Shown piece by piece: positions 25,309-33,995 of a stretch of DNA of 64,000 nucleotides. The translations under genes were made by a program, and so were the position numbers. A model generated the notes under the pieces. That model did no database searches, was not told the DNA's origin, and was given only the letters and a program-made list of their open reading frames with translations. The stretch is taken from positions 1-64,000 of the forward strand of contig CAZNPZ010000006.1 in assembly GCA_964575255.1 (NCBI GenBank). Reading direction: 5' to 3'. Position 1 is the stretch's first letter; the number at the start of each line of letters is the position of its first letter. This DNA comes from JAEZHK01 sp964575255. Lineage in GTDB: Bacteria; Bacillota; Clostridia; Christensenellales; Aristaeellaceae.

Positions 25309-26568
25309 ATGCCGAAAGTGACGCCGCCGGTCGAAATCCTTCGGAATATCGCAGCGGAAATCCCCACCCCGTTCCACGTGTATGATGAACAGACGCTTCG
25401 CACCCGTGCCAGGCTTTTGAAAAGCGCGTTCTCCTGGAATGAAGATTACCGCGAATACTTCGCCGTCAAGGCAAACCCCAATCCGCACCTCATCGCGATC
25501 CTGAAAGAGGAAGGCATCAAGGTGGACTGCGCTTCGCTGACGGAGCTGATGATCGCGAAGGCCTGCGGCTTCAAAGGGGACGAAATCATGTTCTCCTCCA
25601 ACGAGACGCCCGCGGAGGAGTACGAGTACGCCCGCGCGCTGTATGCGACCATCAACCTGGACGATATCACCCACATCGATTTTTTGAAACAACATGGCGG
25701 GATCCCAAAAGAAATCTGCCTGCGCTTCAATCCCGGCGAGGCGTTCCGCTTCGGCAATTTCGTGATGGGCCATCCGGAGGAGTCCAAGTTTGGCATGACC
25801 AGACCGCAGATCTTTGAGGCGGTCGAGAAACTGATGGCGCTGGGCGTGGAGCACTTCGGGCTGCACGCGTTCCTGGTCAGCAACGCTTTAATGCCCGAAT
25901 ACTACCCGGAACTGGCGAAACTCCTGTTCACGCTGGTCAGGGATGTTCATGAGAAGACCGGCGCCAGGTTTTCGATGGTCAACCTGTCCGGCGGCATCGG
26001 CGTCGCCTATCGTCCGGAAGAAACGCCGCCGGACGTCATCACCATCGGCGAGGGCGTCCGGGCGCAGTATGAAGAGATCATTGTGAAGAACGGCCTTTCG
26101 CCGCTTCGCGTCGCGACGGAACTGGGGCGCTGGCTGGCCGGGCCTTCAGGGTGGCTGGTGACCACCGCCATCCATGAAAAGCACACCTACCGGGAGTACA
26201 TTGGCCTTGATTCCTGCGCGGTAGACTTCATGCGCCCATGCCTGTACGGCGCGTATCATCACATCACGGTGCTCGGCAAGGAGGACGCGCCCAAGGATCA
26301 CGTCTACGACGTGGTCGGCTCGCTGTGCGAAAACAATGATAAGTTCGCGGTGCAGCGCGCGCTGCCACGAATCGACATCGGCGACATGGTTGTTTTGCAC
26401 GACACCGGCGCGCACGGCCATACGATGGGCTACAACTACAACGGCAAACTCCGTTCTGCAGAGGTTTTAATCAAGCTGGACGGCTCCTTCCGCCTGATTC
26501 GGAGGCGCCAGACCCCTTCAGACTACTTCGCGACGCTGGACTTTCCGCCGCTGAACGAAGTATTGTAA
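25309..26568 (+). CDS. lysA: diaminopimelate decarboxylase (LysA family)
   Basis: LysA decarboxylates meso-diaminopimelate to lysine. The 419-residue protein has a fold-III PLP barrel, with the PLP Lys in YFAVKANPNP (about residue 52), HAFLVSN and a glycine-rich phosphate loop in NLSGGIGVAYRPEE. The C-terminal catalytic Cys segment is in VGSLCENNDKFA, and DMVVLHDTGAHGHTMGYNYNG closes the active site. GAGGTG fixes the ATG at 25309 rather than the codon at 25246, which overlaps the -35 box. The 3' end overlaps sigF by 46 bp in convergent orientation. A different amino acid or polyamine substrate cannot be fully excluded for this family. Confidence 0.92.
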   Translation: MPKVTPPVEILRNIAAEIPTPFHVYDEQTLRTRARLLKSAFSWNEDYREYFAVKANPNPHLIAILKEEGIKVDCASLTELMIAKACGFKGDEIMFSSNETPAEEYEYARALYATINLDDITHIDFLKQHGGIPKEICLRFNPGEAFRFGNFVMGHPEESKFGMTRPQIFEAVEKLMALGVEHFGLHAFLVSNALMPEYYPELAKLLFTLVRDVHEKTGARFSMVNLSGGIGVAYRPEETPPDVITIGEGVRAQYEEIIVKNGLSPLRVATELGRWLAGPSGWLVTTAIHEKHTYREYIGLDSCAVDFMRPCLYGAYHHITVLGKEDAPKDHVYDVVGSLCENNDKFAVQRALPRIDIGDMVVLHDTGAHGHTMGYNYNGKLRSAEVLIKLDGSFRLIRRRQTPSDYFATLDFPPLNEVL

Positions 26569-27290
26569 TCCCCCGCGTCGCCCGCTTCCTTTCGGAGGCG
26601 GGCGATGATTTTGCTTTCAAGCCTGGACACCTGCACCTGCGTCATGCCGTAGTCCTCCGCAATCTCCGACTGCGTATGGCGCGCGAAGTATCGCCGAAGT
26701 ACGATCGCGCGCTCCTTCTCATCCAGCTTTTTCAGCATCTGGTCAACTGTCAGCCTGTCGTCGATCAGGCTTGTCGTATCCTCGCCCAGCGTGTCGCCCA
26801 GCGTCAGGCTGCCGTCCCCGGCAACCGGCTCGCTGAACGAGCGCGCTGGCCGCGTGGAGTCCAGCGCCAGCAGCGCGTCCTCGCGGGAAAGGGCAAGCGC
26901 GGACGCGATCTCGTCCAGGCCCGGTTCCTTCGCGTTCCGGGCTTCGTATTCTTCGATGAACCGGTACACCCGGACGGCGTTTTCCTTGATCGAGCGGGAC
27001 ACCCGGACGGGCGCGTCGTCCCGCAGGAACCTGCGAATCTCGCCCAGGATCACCGGCACGGCGTAGGTGGAAAACCGTACGTCAAATGCTGTGTCGAAAT
27101 TTCGGATCGCCTTGACCAGCCCCAGACACCCCATCTGGTACAGGTCGTCGTATTCCCTTCCCCGGTTCAGATACCTGCGCACCACGTACTTGACGAGTGC
27201 CAGATGGGCGCGCACCAGCGCGTCCATTGCCTGCGGATCGCCTGCCTGCGCGCGCTCGATCAATTGGCTTTGGTTGCCCTCGCGATTCAA
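26523..27290 (-). CDS. sigF: sporulation sigma factor SigF
   Basis: SigF is the first forespore-specific sigma factor. The 255-residue protein shows region 2 (LVKYVVRRYLNRGREYDDLYQMGCLGLVKAIRNFD, about residues 32-66), region 3 and a region 4 HTH (HTQSEIAEDYGMTQVQVSRLESKII). It is third in spoIIAA-spoIIAB-sigF. The start is TTG at 27290, overlapping the spoIIAB stop (TTGA). Operon order separates it from SigG, which is normally placed next to spoIIG genes. The last 46 bases overlap lysA in opposite orientation. Confidence 0.95.
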   Translation of the reverse strand: MNREGNQSQLIERAQAGDPQAMDALVRAHLALVKYVVRRYLNRGREYDDLYQMGCLGLVKAIRNFDTAFDVRFSTYAVPVILGEIRRFLRDDAPVRVSRSIKENAVRVYRFIEEYEARNAKEPGLDEIASALALSREDALLALDSTRPARSFSEPVAGDGSLTLGDTLGEDTTSLIDDRLTVDQMLKKLDEKERAIVLRRYFARHTQSEIAEDYGMTQVQVSRLESKIIARLRKEAGDAGDYNTSFSGGKSSVAK

Positions 27291-27742
27291 GCGTTGCGCG
27301 CAAGCGGCAGCTCTTCCGGAATCAGCCGCTTGCGCATCCTGACGGTGGTACCAAGGCCTGGTTGAGACAGGACGTCCAGCTCGTCCATGAAGCTCTCCAT
27401 GACGGTAAAGCCCATGCCGCTGCGCTCGCCGCCCTCCAGCGACGTAAAGAATGGTTTACGCGCTTCCTCGATGTTTTCGATGCCGCGGCCGTTGTCGATC
27501 ACTTCGACCGTCAGCGTACAATCGGATTCCAGCTGCGCCTTCATGCGAACGGTGCCGTTTCTGCCCGCGTAGCCGTGGATGATCGCGTTGGTGACAGCCT
27601 CCGATACGGAGGTCTTCACATCACCCATCTGCTCCAGCGTCGGGTTGAGCGGCAGGAGAAACGCGCTGATCACCATCCGCGCAAACGCCTCATTTTCCGG
27701 GCACGCGAGAAAATCCACGCGAATTTCATTGACGATGCTCAT
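27287..27742 (-). CDS. spoIIAB: anti-sigma F factor and kinase SpoIIAB
   Basis: SpoIIAB binds and inhibits SigF and phosphorylates SpoIIAA. The 151-residue GHKL protein keeps all ATP-binding boxes: N box (VSEAVTNAIIHGY, about residues 42-54), G1 (DNGRGIENIEEA) and the lid and G2 box (GGERSGMGFTVMESF). A GGAGG ribosome site sets the start at 27742. It overlaps sigF by 4 bases, consistent with coupled synthesis of the inhibitor and its sigma factor. Compare the degenerate relative at 7718-8119. Confidence 0.96.
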   Translation of the reverse strand: MSIVNEIRVDFLACPENEAFARMVISAFLLPLNPTLEQMGDVKTSVSEAVTNAIIHGYAGRNGTVRMKAQLESDCTLTVEVIDNGRGIENIEEARKPFFTSLEGGERSGMGFTVMESFMDELDVLSQPGLGTTVRMRKRLIPEELPLARNA

Positions 27743-27756
27743 TTTTCTCCTCCCGT

Positions 27757-28062
27757 CTACGCCAGTTTCTTGACGATTGTGTACAGCCCCGCCAGTTCGA
27801 ACACCCGGTCGATCTGCGCGTTCGCGCAGCGTACCGAAACGCACCCGCCGCGCCTGGTCATCAGCTTGTACCGCCCAAGGATCATGCCGATCCCGGAGCT
27901 GTCCATAAAACTCAACCCCGATAGGTCGAACACCAATTCCTTGATTTTTGGGTCTTTGAGCAGCTCGTCCAACTCTGGGCGAAGCTGGTCGGCCCTCCTG
28001 TGATCCAGTTCTCCGGAGAGTGCCACCACCATCGCCCCTCGCCGTCGTTCATGACTGATCAT
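27757..28062 (-). CDS. spoIIAA: anti-sigma F factor antagonist SpoIIAA
   Basis: SpoIIAA is the STAS-domain switch protein that releases SigF from SpoIIAB in its unphosphorylated form. The 101-residue protein contains the phosphoserine motif LSFMDSSGIGMILGRYK, the site phosphorylated by SpoIIAB and dephosphorylated by SpoIIE. The ATG at 28062 has GGGAGG at suitable spacing; longer in-frame ATGs at 28086 and 28089 lack one. It is the first gene of the spoIIA operon. No obvious SigH-type promoter was pinned down upstream. Confidence 0.95.
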   Translation of the reverse strand: MISHERRRGAMVVALSGELDHRRADQLRPELDELLKDPKIKELVFDLSGLSFMDSSGIGMILGRYKLMTRRGGCVSVRCANAQIDRVFELAGLYTIVKKLA

Positions 28063-28123
28063 CCGCCGCCCTCCCCCGCTTTTCATCACAACTTGGTTCT
28101 ACAGCCCGGCGCGCGAATCCTTT

Positions 28124-28173
28124 GAAGAAAAAGAAGAACCCCTGTCGAACAGGATCATTCGTTCGACAGGGGT
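28124..28173 (-). terminator. terminator after the FtsH-like gene
   Basis: A perfect 13-bp stem (ACCCCTGTCGAAC at 28138-28150 with 28161-28173) is followed on the minus strand by TTCTTCTTTTTCTTC. It separates the FtsH-like gene from the spoIIA operon. Confidence 0.88.
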
Positions 28174-28189
28174 CTGAATTGTGTGGTTT

Positions 28190-29614
28190 TTAGGCGACGA
28201 GTTCCGTGAATCGAGTCTCGTCGATGGCTTCCTCTTGAACCAGCGCTTCCGCGATCTTCATTAAGACCTCTGAATTCGCCTTTAGAAGTTCCGTCACCGC
28301 GTCAAACTGGCTGTTCAGGATGTCCTTGCACCGCTCGAGCGCGTCGCCGACGCCGCAGACGTTTTTCAAGGGACGCAACGCCACGCCCGGTTCTCCGGTC
28401 ATGCCGAGATCGAGTGTCATCGCAGACGCGATTTCCGCGGCGCGGGACAGATCGTTCGAAGCACCGCCGGTGATCTCGTCCGGCCCGCAGATCAGCAGTT
28501 CCGCGGCCCGCCCGGCCAACAGAACCTGGATCTGTTTTGTGAGCCGCTCCCGGCCGATGATCGAAAGTTCCGGCGGGATTGACAGGCTATACCCCGCCGC
28601 GCCCATGCCGGACGGCAGGATGCTGACGCGGGTGACCCGCTGATCCGGCAGTAACAGCTTCGTTGCCAGCGCGTGGCCGGCCTCGTGCACCGCGATGGTC
28701 GCCTTTTCCTTCTGTGCCGCGTGAGACGGCTTGTCCTCGCCTGCGACCGTGGCCAGGTAAGCTGCGTCGATGTCGCCGCGCTCGATTTCCTCAGAGCCGC
28801 GCCTGGCCGCCCGGATCGCGGCTTCGTTCAGGAGTGCTTCCAGGGATGCGCCGCTGAAATAGACGGTCTGGGCCGCGAGTGTGTCGAGGTCAATCTCTTC
28901 TGCCATGGGTTTCCCGCGGCTGTGCAGTTTCAGGATGTCCAGCCGCTCGTGAAGTCCCGGAAGCCCCACTTCGATCTTGCGGTCAAACCGGCCTGGCCGA
29001 AGCAGCGCCGGATCCAGTGTGTCCACGCGGTTGGTCGCCGCCAGCACGATGACCCCGTCGTTTTTCTTGAAACCGCTCATCTCGCTCAGGAGCGCATTGA
29101 GTGTCTGCTCCCGTTCCTCGGAGGCGCTATCGTCCCTTTTTTTGCCCATCGCGTCGATTTCATCGATGAAGATGACGCATTTTCCGGATTTTTTAGCCTT
29201 CTGAAACAGGTCTCGCACTCGGCTTGCGCCGATACCCACGTACATCTGTACAAAGTCCGAACCGGACAGCGCGTAGAACGGTACGCCCGCTTCGCCGGCG
29301 AGCGCCTGCGCCAGCAGGGTCTTTCCGGTACCCGGAGGCCCATACAACATTACGCCGCGAGGCATCCTGGCGCCCATTTTGGCATATTTTTCAGGATTTT
29401 TCAGGTAGTCGACCAACATTGAAAGGCTCCTGAGCGCCTCATCGTTTGCGGCGACATCTTTAAACGTCGTCTTGCAGCTTTCAGAAACCGGCTGAGCGCC
29501 AACAAAATTTCGCCCGATGCGCCGGACAGGTTCTTTTTGCCGGAGCCTCCATCCAAACGTAACCGCAAGGATGATCGCTAGCAGGATCAAATAACCGACT
29601 TCGGTTTGTTGCAC
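28190..29614 (-). CDS. short FtsH-like membrane AAA zinc metalloprotease
   Basis: The 474-residue protein carries an FtsH-type AAA module (Walker A GPPGTGKT at 92-99, FIDEIDAMG, SRH arginines in LRPGRFDRK) and an M41 peptidase domain (HEAGH at 310-314; third zinc ligand Asp in SNDLSRAAEI). Classical FtsH has two TM helices around a folded extracytoplasmic domain of about 70-100 residues. Here there is one TM (residues 6-22) followed directly by a short linker and the AAA domain. The GTG at 29614 has AAGGAGGG at ideal spacing. A promoter lies at 29646-29674. It may be a second, specialised FtsH; the full-length gene is not in the window. Confidence 0.9.
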   Translation of the reverse strand: MQQTEVGYLILLAIILAVTFGWRLRQKEPVRRIGRNFVGAQPVSESCKTTFKDVAANDEALRSLSMLVDYLKNPEKYAKMGARMPRGVMLYGPPGTGKTLLAQALAGEAGVPFYALSGSDFVQMYVGIGASRVRDLFQKAKKSGKCVIFIDEIDAMGKKRDDSASEEREQTLNALLSEMSGFKKNDGVIVLAATNRVDTLDPALLRPGRFDRKIEVGLPGLHERLDILKLHSRGKPMAEEIDLDTLAAQTVYFSGASLEALLNEAAIRAARRGSEEIERGDIDAAYLATVAGEDKPSHAAQKEKATIAVHEAGHALATKLLLPDQRVTRVSILPSGMGAAGYSLSIPPELSIIGRERLTKQIQVLLAGRAAELLICGPDEITGGASNDLSRAAEIASAMTLDLGMTGEPGVALRPLKNVCGVGDALERCKDILNSQFDAVTELLKANSEVLMKIAEALVQEEAIDETRFTELVA

Positions 29615-29645
29615 TGTCTTCACCCTCCTTGCGTTGATATGTCTC

Positions 29646-29674
29646 ATTATACAGGACGTGATTCGGTCAGTCCA
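29646..29674 (-). promoter_or_regulatory. promoter of the FtsH-like gene
   Basis: On the minus strand TGGACT and TATAAT are separated by 17 bases, 31 bases before the GTG start. Confidence 0.6.
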
Positions 29675-29725
29675 CCAACATGTTCTGGTAATACGGAAGC
29701 CTATGGCGGGCATACTAGGCGCAGT

Positions 29726-32107
29726 ATGACGAAACGCATGAGCATGTTAAAAAGGATCCTGCTGATCCTCGGCGCATTGGCGGCGATCTCTGTAGTCGCG
29801 CTGTTTTTTATACTGGACATTGGTTCCTGGCCGCAACTGGACATGGAGAAACTGCGTTCGTTCACCCAAAACACGGTGATTCTGGACGGCAAGGATCAGG
29901 AAGCGGCGGTCATTTCCGGGTCTGGAAAGCGCACGGTGGTCGCGCTGAGTGATATACCGACCAAAGTTCAGGAGGCATTTCTCGCGGCGGAGGACGCCAG
30001 GTTTTACAAACATATCGGTGTGGATCCCATTCGTATCGGCGGCGCGCTCCTGAAAAACCTCAAGGTGGGCGACTACGCCCAGGGGGCGAGCACGATCACG
30101 CAGCAGTTGATCAAACTGACCCATCTGACCAGTGAAAAAACCATTGTCCGAAAATTGCAGGAGGCATATCTTGCGCTGCAGCTGGAGCGGCGCGCTTCGA
30201 AGCAGGAAATTCTGGAGATGTACCTGAACGCTGTGTATTTTGGAAAGGGCGCGTACGGGATCGACGCGGCTTCCGAAGCGTACTTCGACATTCACGCGTC
30301 GGAACTGACGCTCGGTCAGGGCGCGCTGCTGGCAGGCATCCTGAAAGCGCCGTCGGTCTACGCGCCGCACCTGCACATGGACAATTCTCTGAAGCGCAGA
30401 AACATCGTGCTCGCTTCGATGGTGGAGAACGGTTTTATCACCCAGCAGGAGGCCGATCAGGCTGGCGCAGAAAAGGTGGTTCTGAAGACGGAAGAAGACG
30501 CTTCTCAATACGCGTGGTATGTAGATCAAACCGTCACCGAAGCCTGCCGCGCACTTGGGATTGAATCGGAGGCGCTCCTGTCCGGCGGGTATACGATCTA
30601 CACGGCGCTGGATCAGGGCATGCAGCGGAGCGCGCAGGCGCTGTATCAGGAACCCGCGCGCTTCCCGGCGGACGCATCCGACGGAGAGAAAGCACAATCG
30701 GCACTGATCGCGCTGGATCCGGCGAGCGGCGAGGTGTTGACGGTGATTGGTGGGCGTAGCCATGACGTGAAACGCGGCCTCAACCGCGCTACGACGATGA
30801 AGCGGCAGCCTGGTTCCGCGTTTAAGCCGATCTCGGTGTACGCCGCCGCCATCGACCGCTATGGCATGCTGCCCTCCTCGCTCGCGGACGACACGCAGCG
30901 TCCCTTCGGTTCGTATGCGCCCCAGAATTCCGGCGGCCACTATTACGGCATGGTCACGCTGCGCGAGGCGCTGTCCAAATCGCTCAACGTGGCGTCGGTG
31001 GATCTTCTGAATCGGACGGACGTGGACTCGGCCCGCTACTATGCGCAAAGAGCCGGTATTACGCTGAGCGATCAGGACCGAAACCTCTCGCTGGCGCTGG
31101 GTGCGCTGACCGACGGCGTGTCGCCGATGGCGCTTTGCGGTGCGTACGCGCCGCTCGCGAACGGCGGAAACGCGGTGATACCCCATCTGATCCGGAGAAT
31201 TACGGACGCCGAAGGGAAAATGGTCTACGAATTCCAGCCCCCGAAGCGGCAGGTGATGAAGCCGGAGAGCGCATACATGATCACGGACATGCTGAAGACT
31301 GCCGCGACGACCGGAAGCGCCAAGGCGCTCGCCTCGGTCAAGTTTCCGGTGGCCGGGAAGACGGGGACTGTGGGTTTCGGCGATGCCGGAAACCGGGACG
31401 CATGGACGGTGGCGTATACCCAAAACGTCTGCGTGGCGATTTGGATGGGATTTGATAACCCGGACGCGAGCCATGTGCTTCCAGATAGCGACAGTGGCAG
31501 CAACAGGCCCGCGAAGCTCGCGACCGAATTCCTGCGTGAAAACGCGGCGCGCTCAAACGGAGGGGAATTTCCAATGCCTGCCTCACTGGGTCGCGCGTTG
31601 ATCGACCGGGAGGGCCTTGTCACTCTTGGAAGGCCCGTTTTGCCCAGCCTGTATACGCCAAAATCCTTCACCACGGAAGAAATCTTCCCAATTTCTCAAA
31701 TGCCGACCGAAGTAAGCCCTATCTGGAGAAAACCGACTGCGGTCTACAATCTGGTGGTCAGCCTGGATTCATCCTCCCGCCCCATCATCTCCTTCACAGC
31801 GGTTCAGCCGGACGCGATGTACCGCGTATACCGGGTGCAGAACGGCGTCGAAACGGTTGTCGCAGAATTGACCGGCCAGCCAGGGGATCCGCTTCAGGTT
31901 GTTGACGCCGTCGAAGGCGGCGGAAACCTTCAGTATTATGTGCGACCGATCAACAAAACGCTGTATCGGGAAGGCGTGATGCTGGAAGGAGACGCTTCCC
32001 AGATCATCTCGGTTGCCCAAACCAACCCGATGCTGGACTGGATCAGCCGCCCGGAACCCACGCCCACGCCGATGCCGGTTCGCCAACAGCCCGCCCTGTT
32101 TCAATAA
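29726..32107 (+). CDS. class A penicillin-binding protein (PBP1A family)
   Basis: This bifunctional peptidoglycan glycosyltransferase and D,D-transpeptidase of about 793 residues has an N-terminal TM anchor (residues 8-28). The GT51 domain carries EDARFYKHIG and GASTITQQL. The transpeptidase carries SAFK (SxxK), SLN (SxN) and KTGT. About 120 C-terminal residues form a fibronectin-like or extra beta domain ending in a Pro/Thr-rich PTPTPMP tail. The start is uncertain because no good ribosome site is visible. ATGs at 29726, 29738 and 29744 are all possible before the hydrophobic anchor. It is divergent from the FtsH-like gene. Confidence 0.93.
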   Translation: MTKRMSMLKRILLILGALAAISVVALFFILDIGSWPQLDMEKLRSFTQNTVILDGKDQEAAVISGSGKRTVVALSDIPTKVQEAFLAAEDARFYKHIGVDPIRIGGALLKNLKVGDYAQGASTITQQLIKLTHLTSEKTIVRKLQEAYLALQLERRASKQEILEMYLNAVYFGKGAYGIDAASEAYFDIHASELTLGQGALLAGILKAPSVYAPHLHMDNSLKRRNIVLASMVENGFITQQEADQAGAEKVVLKTEEDASQYAWYVDQTVTEACRALGIESEALLSGGYTIYTALDQGMQRSAQALYQEPARFPADASDGEKAQSALIALDPASGEVLTVIGGRSHDVKRGLNRATTMKRQPGSAFKPISVYAAAIDRYGMLPSSLADDTQRPFGSYAPQNSGGHYYGMVTLREALSKSLNVASVDLLNRTDVDSARYYAQRAGITLSDQDRNLSLALGALTDGVSPMALCGAYAPLANGGNAVIPHLIRRITDAEGKMVYEFQPPKRQVMKPESAYMITDMLKTAATTGSAKALASVKFPVAGKTGTVGFGDAGNRDAWTVAYTQNVCVAIWMGFDNPDASHVLPDSDSGSNRPAKLATEFLRENAARSNGGEFPMPASLGRALIDREGLVTLGRPVLPSLYTPKSFTTEEIFPISQMPTEVSPIWRKPTAVYNLVVSLDSSSRPIISFTAVQPDAMYRVYRVQNGVETVVAELTGQPGDPLQVVDAVEGGGNLQYYVRPINKTLYREGVMLEGDASQIISVAQTNPMLDWISRPEPTPTPMPVRQQPALFQ

Positions 32108-32112
32108 CAACA

Positions 32113-32139
32113 AAACGCGCCCTGCAAAGCGGGCGCGTT
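32113..32139 (-). terminator. terminator-like hairpin, copy 1 (acts best on the minus strand)
   Basis: AACGCGCCC and GGGCGCGTT flank TGCAAAGC. On the minus strand the stem is followed by TTGTTGTTATTG. The sequence is nearly repeated at 32350-32378. Confidence 0.6.
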
Positions 32140-32349
32140 CAGACCATCAACAAACTTAAGGGGAGGGTGTCGGGAGGGCAGTGACCTAAAGCGGGGATCT
32201 GGCTTTCTTCCAAAGGCCGAGCCTGCCCAGCTGACTGGGAAAGTATTCCGATCTGTTTCCTCACGGAAATTCCGGAGAATTTCAGGGAACCGGCCTTGTT
32301 CCAATGCCAAGGAAAGATGCGAAGTAGATTTCCTTGGCTCGACACGCTG
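32140..32349 (-). ncRNA. candidate structured RNA or non-coding segment between PBP and yhbY
   Basis: This is the largest stretch without a convincing gene. Read on the minus strand it holds a series of hairpins: GCCAAGGAAA pairing with TTTCCTTGGC, GAAATTC-TCCG-GAATTTC, and CCCAG-TCAG-CTGGG. It then ends in a terminator-like hairpin. No known RNA family (6S, SRP, tmRNA, RNase P, T-box) was recognised. An open frame across it has no similarity to any protein I know and lacks a ribosome site. It could equally be the 3' trailer of the yhbY transcript. Confidence 0.3.
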
Positions 32350-32378
32350 AAACGCGACCCCGCAAAGCAGGCGCTTTT
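32350..32378. terminator. terminator-like hairpin, copy 2
   Basis: Copy 2 shares the AAACGCG...CGCAAAGC.GGCGC pattern of copy 1 at 32113-32139. The stem is imperfect but is followed by TTTTGT on the plus strand. The two copies are direct repeats about 237 bases apart. Confidence 0.5.
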
Positions 32379-32396
32379 GTCCCATATGGATGATTT

Positions 32397-32690
32397 TCAG
32401 AGCGCGTTCAGATCGATCTTGGGTTCCCGCGCCTGCCGGTAAATCACGAACTTGGAGCCGATCACTTGGATGGGTTCGGCGTGGACGCGCTCACACAGCG
32501 CCAGGCAGGCTTCTTTCGCGCCTTCATAGGGCGCGTTCTTCATAACCGTCACCTTGATCAGTTCCCGAGCCTCCAGCGCGTCCCATGCCTGTTTGACCAG
32601 CGTATCCCCGATGCCCTCTTTGCCGATGTGCAGAATCGCGTCCTGCGTATTGGCCATCGCGCGAAGCGCGGCGCGTTGTTTGGTCGTCAT
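32397..32690 (-). CDS. yhbY: YhbY family CRM-domain RNA-binding protein
   Basis: The 97-residue protein is a single CRM domain, with helix-loop GKEGIGDTLVKQAWDALEARELIKVTV (residues 23-49) and the C-terminal strand VIGSKFVIYRQ. YhbY associates with pre-50S ribosomes. It follows obgE by 12 bases, the conserved pairing with another 50S assembly factor. AGGAGGTACC precedes the ATG. Length is normal. Confidence 0.94.
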   Translation of the reverse strand: MTTKQRAALRAMANTQDAILHIGKEGIGDTLVKQAWDALEARELIKVTVMKNAPYEGAKEACLALCERVHAEPIQVIGSKFVIYRQAREPKIDLNAL

Positions 32691-32702
32691 TGGTACCTCC
32701 TC

Positions 32703-33965
32703 CTATTCGACAAAGTCGAACTGCATGTCGTCGATAGAAACCGTGCTGCCCTCGCTCGCGCCCGCCGCCCTGAGCGCGTCGATGACGCCCCAGCGGCGAA
32801 GCGTCCTATGGAACCAGTTGAGCGACTGCTCGTCGCCAAAATTGACCGAATTGATCAGCCGCTCCACCGACGGCCCGGACAAAATGAACACGTTTCCTTC
32901 CTTTTTCACGGTGAACGGCGCGAGTTCCGGTTCGTCAAAGAGTTCCTCTTCCTCAAACGGCTCCGCCGCCGGAAGCGTCCGAAGGAGCGCCACCGTAGCG
33001 CGCATCAGCGGCTCGAAGCCCTTTCGAGTCGCGGCGGAAACCGGAAAGACTGGAACGGTGCCGTTCAGTTTCTCTTTGAGCCGCGCGAGGTTCTCCTCGC
33101 TGTTCGGAAGGTCGGTCTTGTTGGCGGCGATCAGCATCGGCCGTTTCGCGAGGTCGCCGTACTGCGTGAGTTCCTGCATGATCGCATCATAGTCGGTGAG
33201 CGGGTCACGCCCTTCGCTGCCGGAGATGTCCAGGACGTGGATCAGCATCCTCGTCCGTTCCACATGCCTCAGGAAGTCGTGTCCAAGACCCACGCCCTGG
33301 GCTGCGCCTTCCACCAGACCCGGAATGTCCGCCAGCACGAAGGAGTATTCGTCCTGCCTCGCGATGCCGAGGTTGGGCTGCAGCGTCGTGAAGTGGTAGT
33401 TCGCGATCTTGGGCTTCGCCGCAGTCAGCACGGAAAGCATCGTGGACTTGCCGACATTGGGAAAACCGACCAGCCCAACGTCGGCGATGGACTTCAGTTC
33501 AAGCAGGAATTCGCGGGGCTTCGTCCTTTCGCCGGGTTTCGCGAAATTGGGTGCCTGGCGGGTGGGCGTCGTGAATCGGGCGTTGCCGAATCCGCCATTG
33601 CCGCCGCGCAGGAGCACCCGCCGCTCGCCGTTTTGGAAGAGATCCGCCGCCACGCGGCCCGTCTCCTTGTCGCGGACTACCGTACCGCAGGGTACTTCGA
33701 TTTCGACGGATGCGCCCGCCTTGCCCTTGCAGCGGGCTCCTGCACCGTCGTCCCCATTCTCCGCCTGAAAAAAATGCTTGAACCGGAAGTCCATCAGCGT
33801 ATTCATGCGCTCGGTGGCGATAAACACCACGTCGCCGCCCCGCCCGCCGTCTCCGCCGTCGGGACCGCCCTGCTGCACAAATTTTTCGCGGTGGAACGAC
33901 ACGCAGCCGTTGCCGCCGTCGCCCGCCTTGCACTCGATGGACACCACATCCACAAATAACGCCAT
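32703..33965 (-). CDS. obgE: GTPase ObgE (CgtA)
   Basis: Obg is an essential GTPase for 50S assembly; in spore-formers it also affects sporulation initiation. The 420-residue protein has the glycine-rich Obg domain (residues 1-157, with GGDGGRGGDV-type turns) and a G domain with GFPNVGKST (about 165), DIPGLVEGA and NKTDL. A C-terminal OCT domain (about 345-420) is present, as in Gram-positive Obg. The usual upstream rplU-rpmA genes are missing; endonuclease III precedes it by 30 bases. Confidence 0.97.
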   Translation of the reverse strand: MALFVDVVSIECKAGDGGNGCVSFHREKFVQQGGPDGGDGGRGGDVVFIATERMNTLMDFRFKHFFQAENGDDGAGARCKGKAGASVEIEVPCGTVVRDKETGRVAADLFQNGERRVLLRGGNGGFGNARFTTPTRQAPNFAKPGERTKPREFLLELKSIADVGLVGFPNVGKSTMLSVLTAAKPKIANYHFTTLQPNLGIARQDEYSFVLADIPGLVEGAAQGVGLGHDFLRHVERTRMLIHVLDISGSEGRDPLTDYDAIMQELTQYGDLAKRPMLIAANKTDLPNSEENLARLKEKLNGTVPVFPVSAATRKGFEPLMRATVALLRTLPAAEPFEEEELFDEPELAPFTVKKEGNVFILSGPSVERLINSVNFGDEQSLNWFHRTLRRWGVIDALRAAGASEGSTVSIDDMQFDFVE

Positions 33966-33995
33966 GAAATGCTCCTTCAGCCGTGTCGTTTGTAA

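Noticed and set aside
29726..29748. Fixing the PBP start with confidence
   Set aside because: Three ATGs precede the membrane anchor and none has a clear ribosome-binding site, so the start is left as tentative.
32101..32385. 94-residue open frame on the minus strand in the PBP-yhbY gap
   Set aside because: It has no ribosome-binding site, runs through both terminator-like hairpins, and its translation resembles no known protein; hairpin content argues for non-coding sequence.
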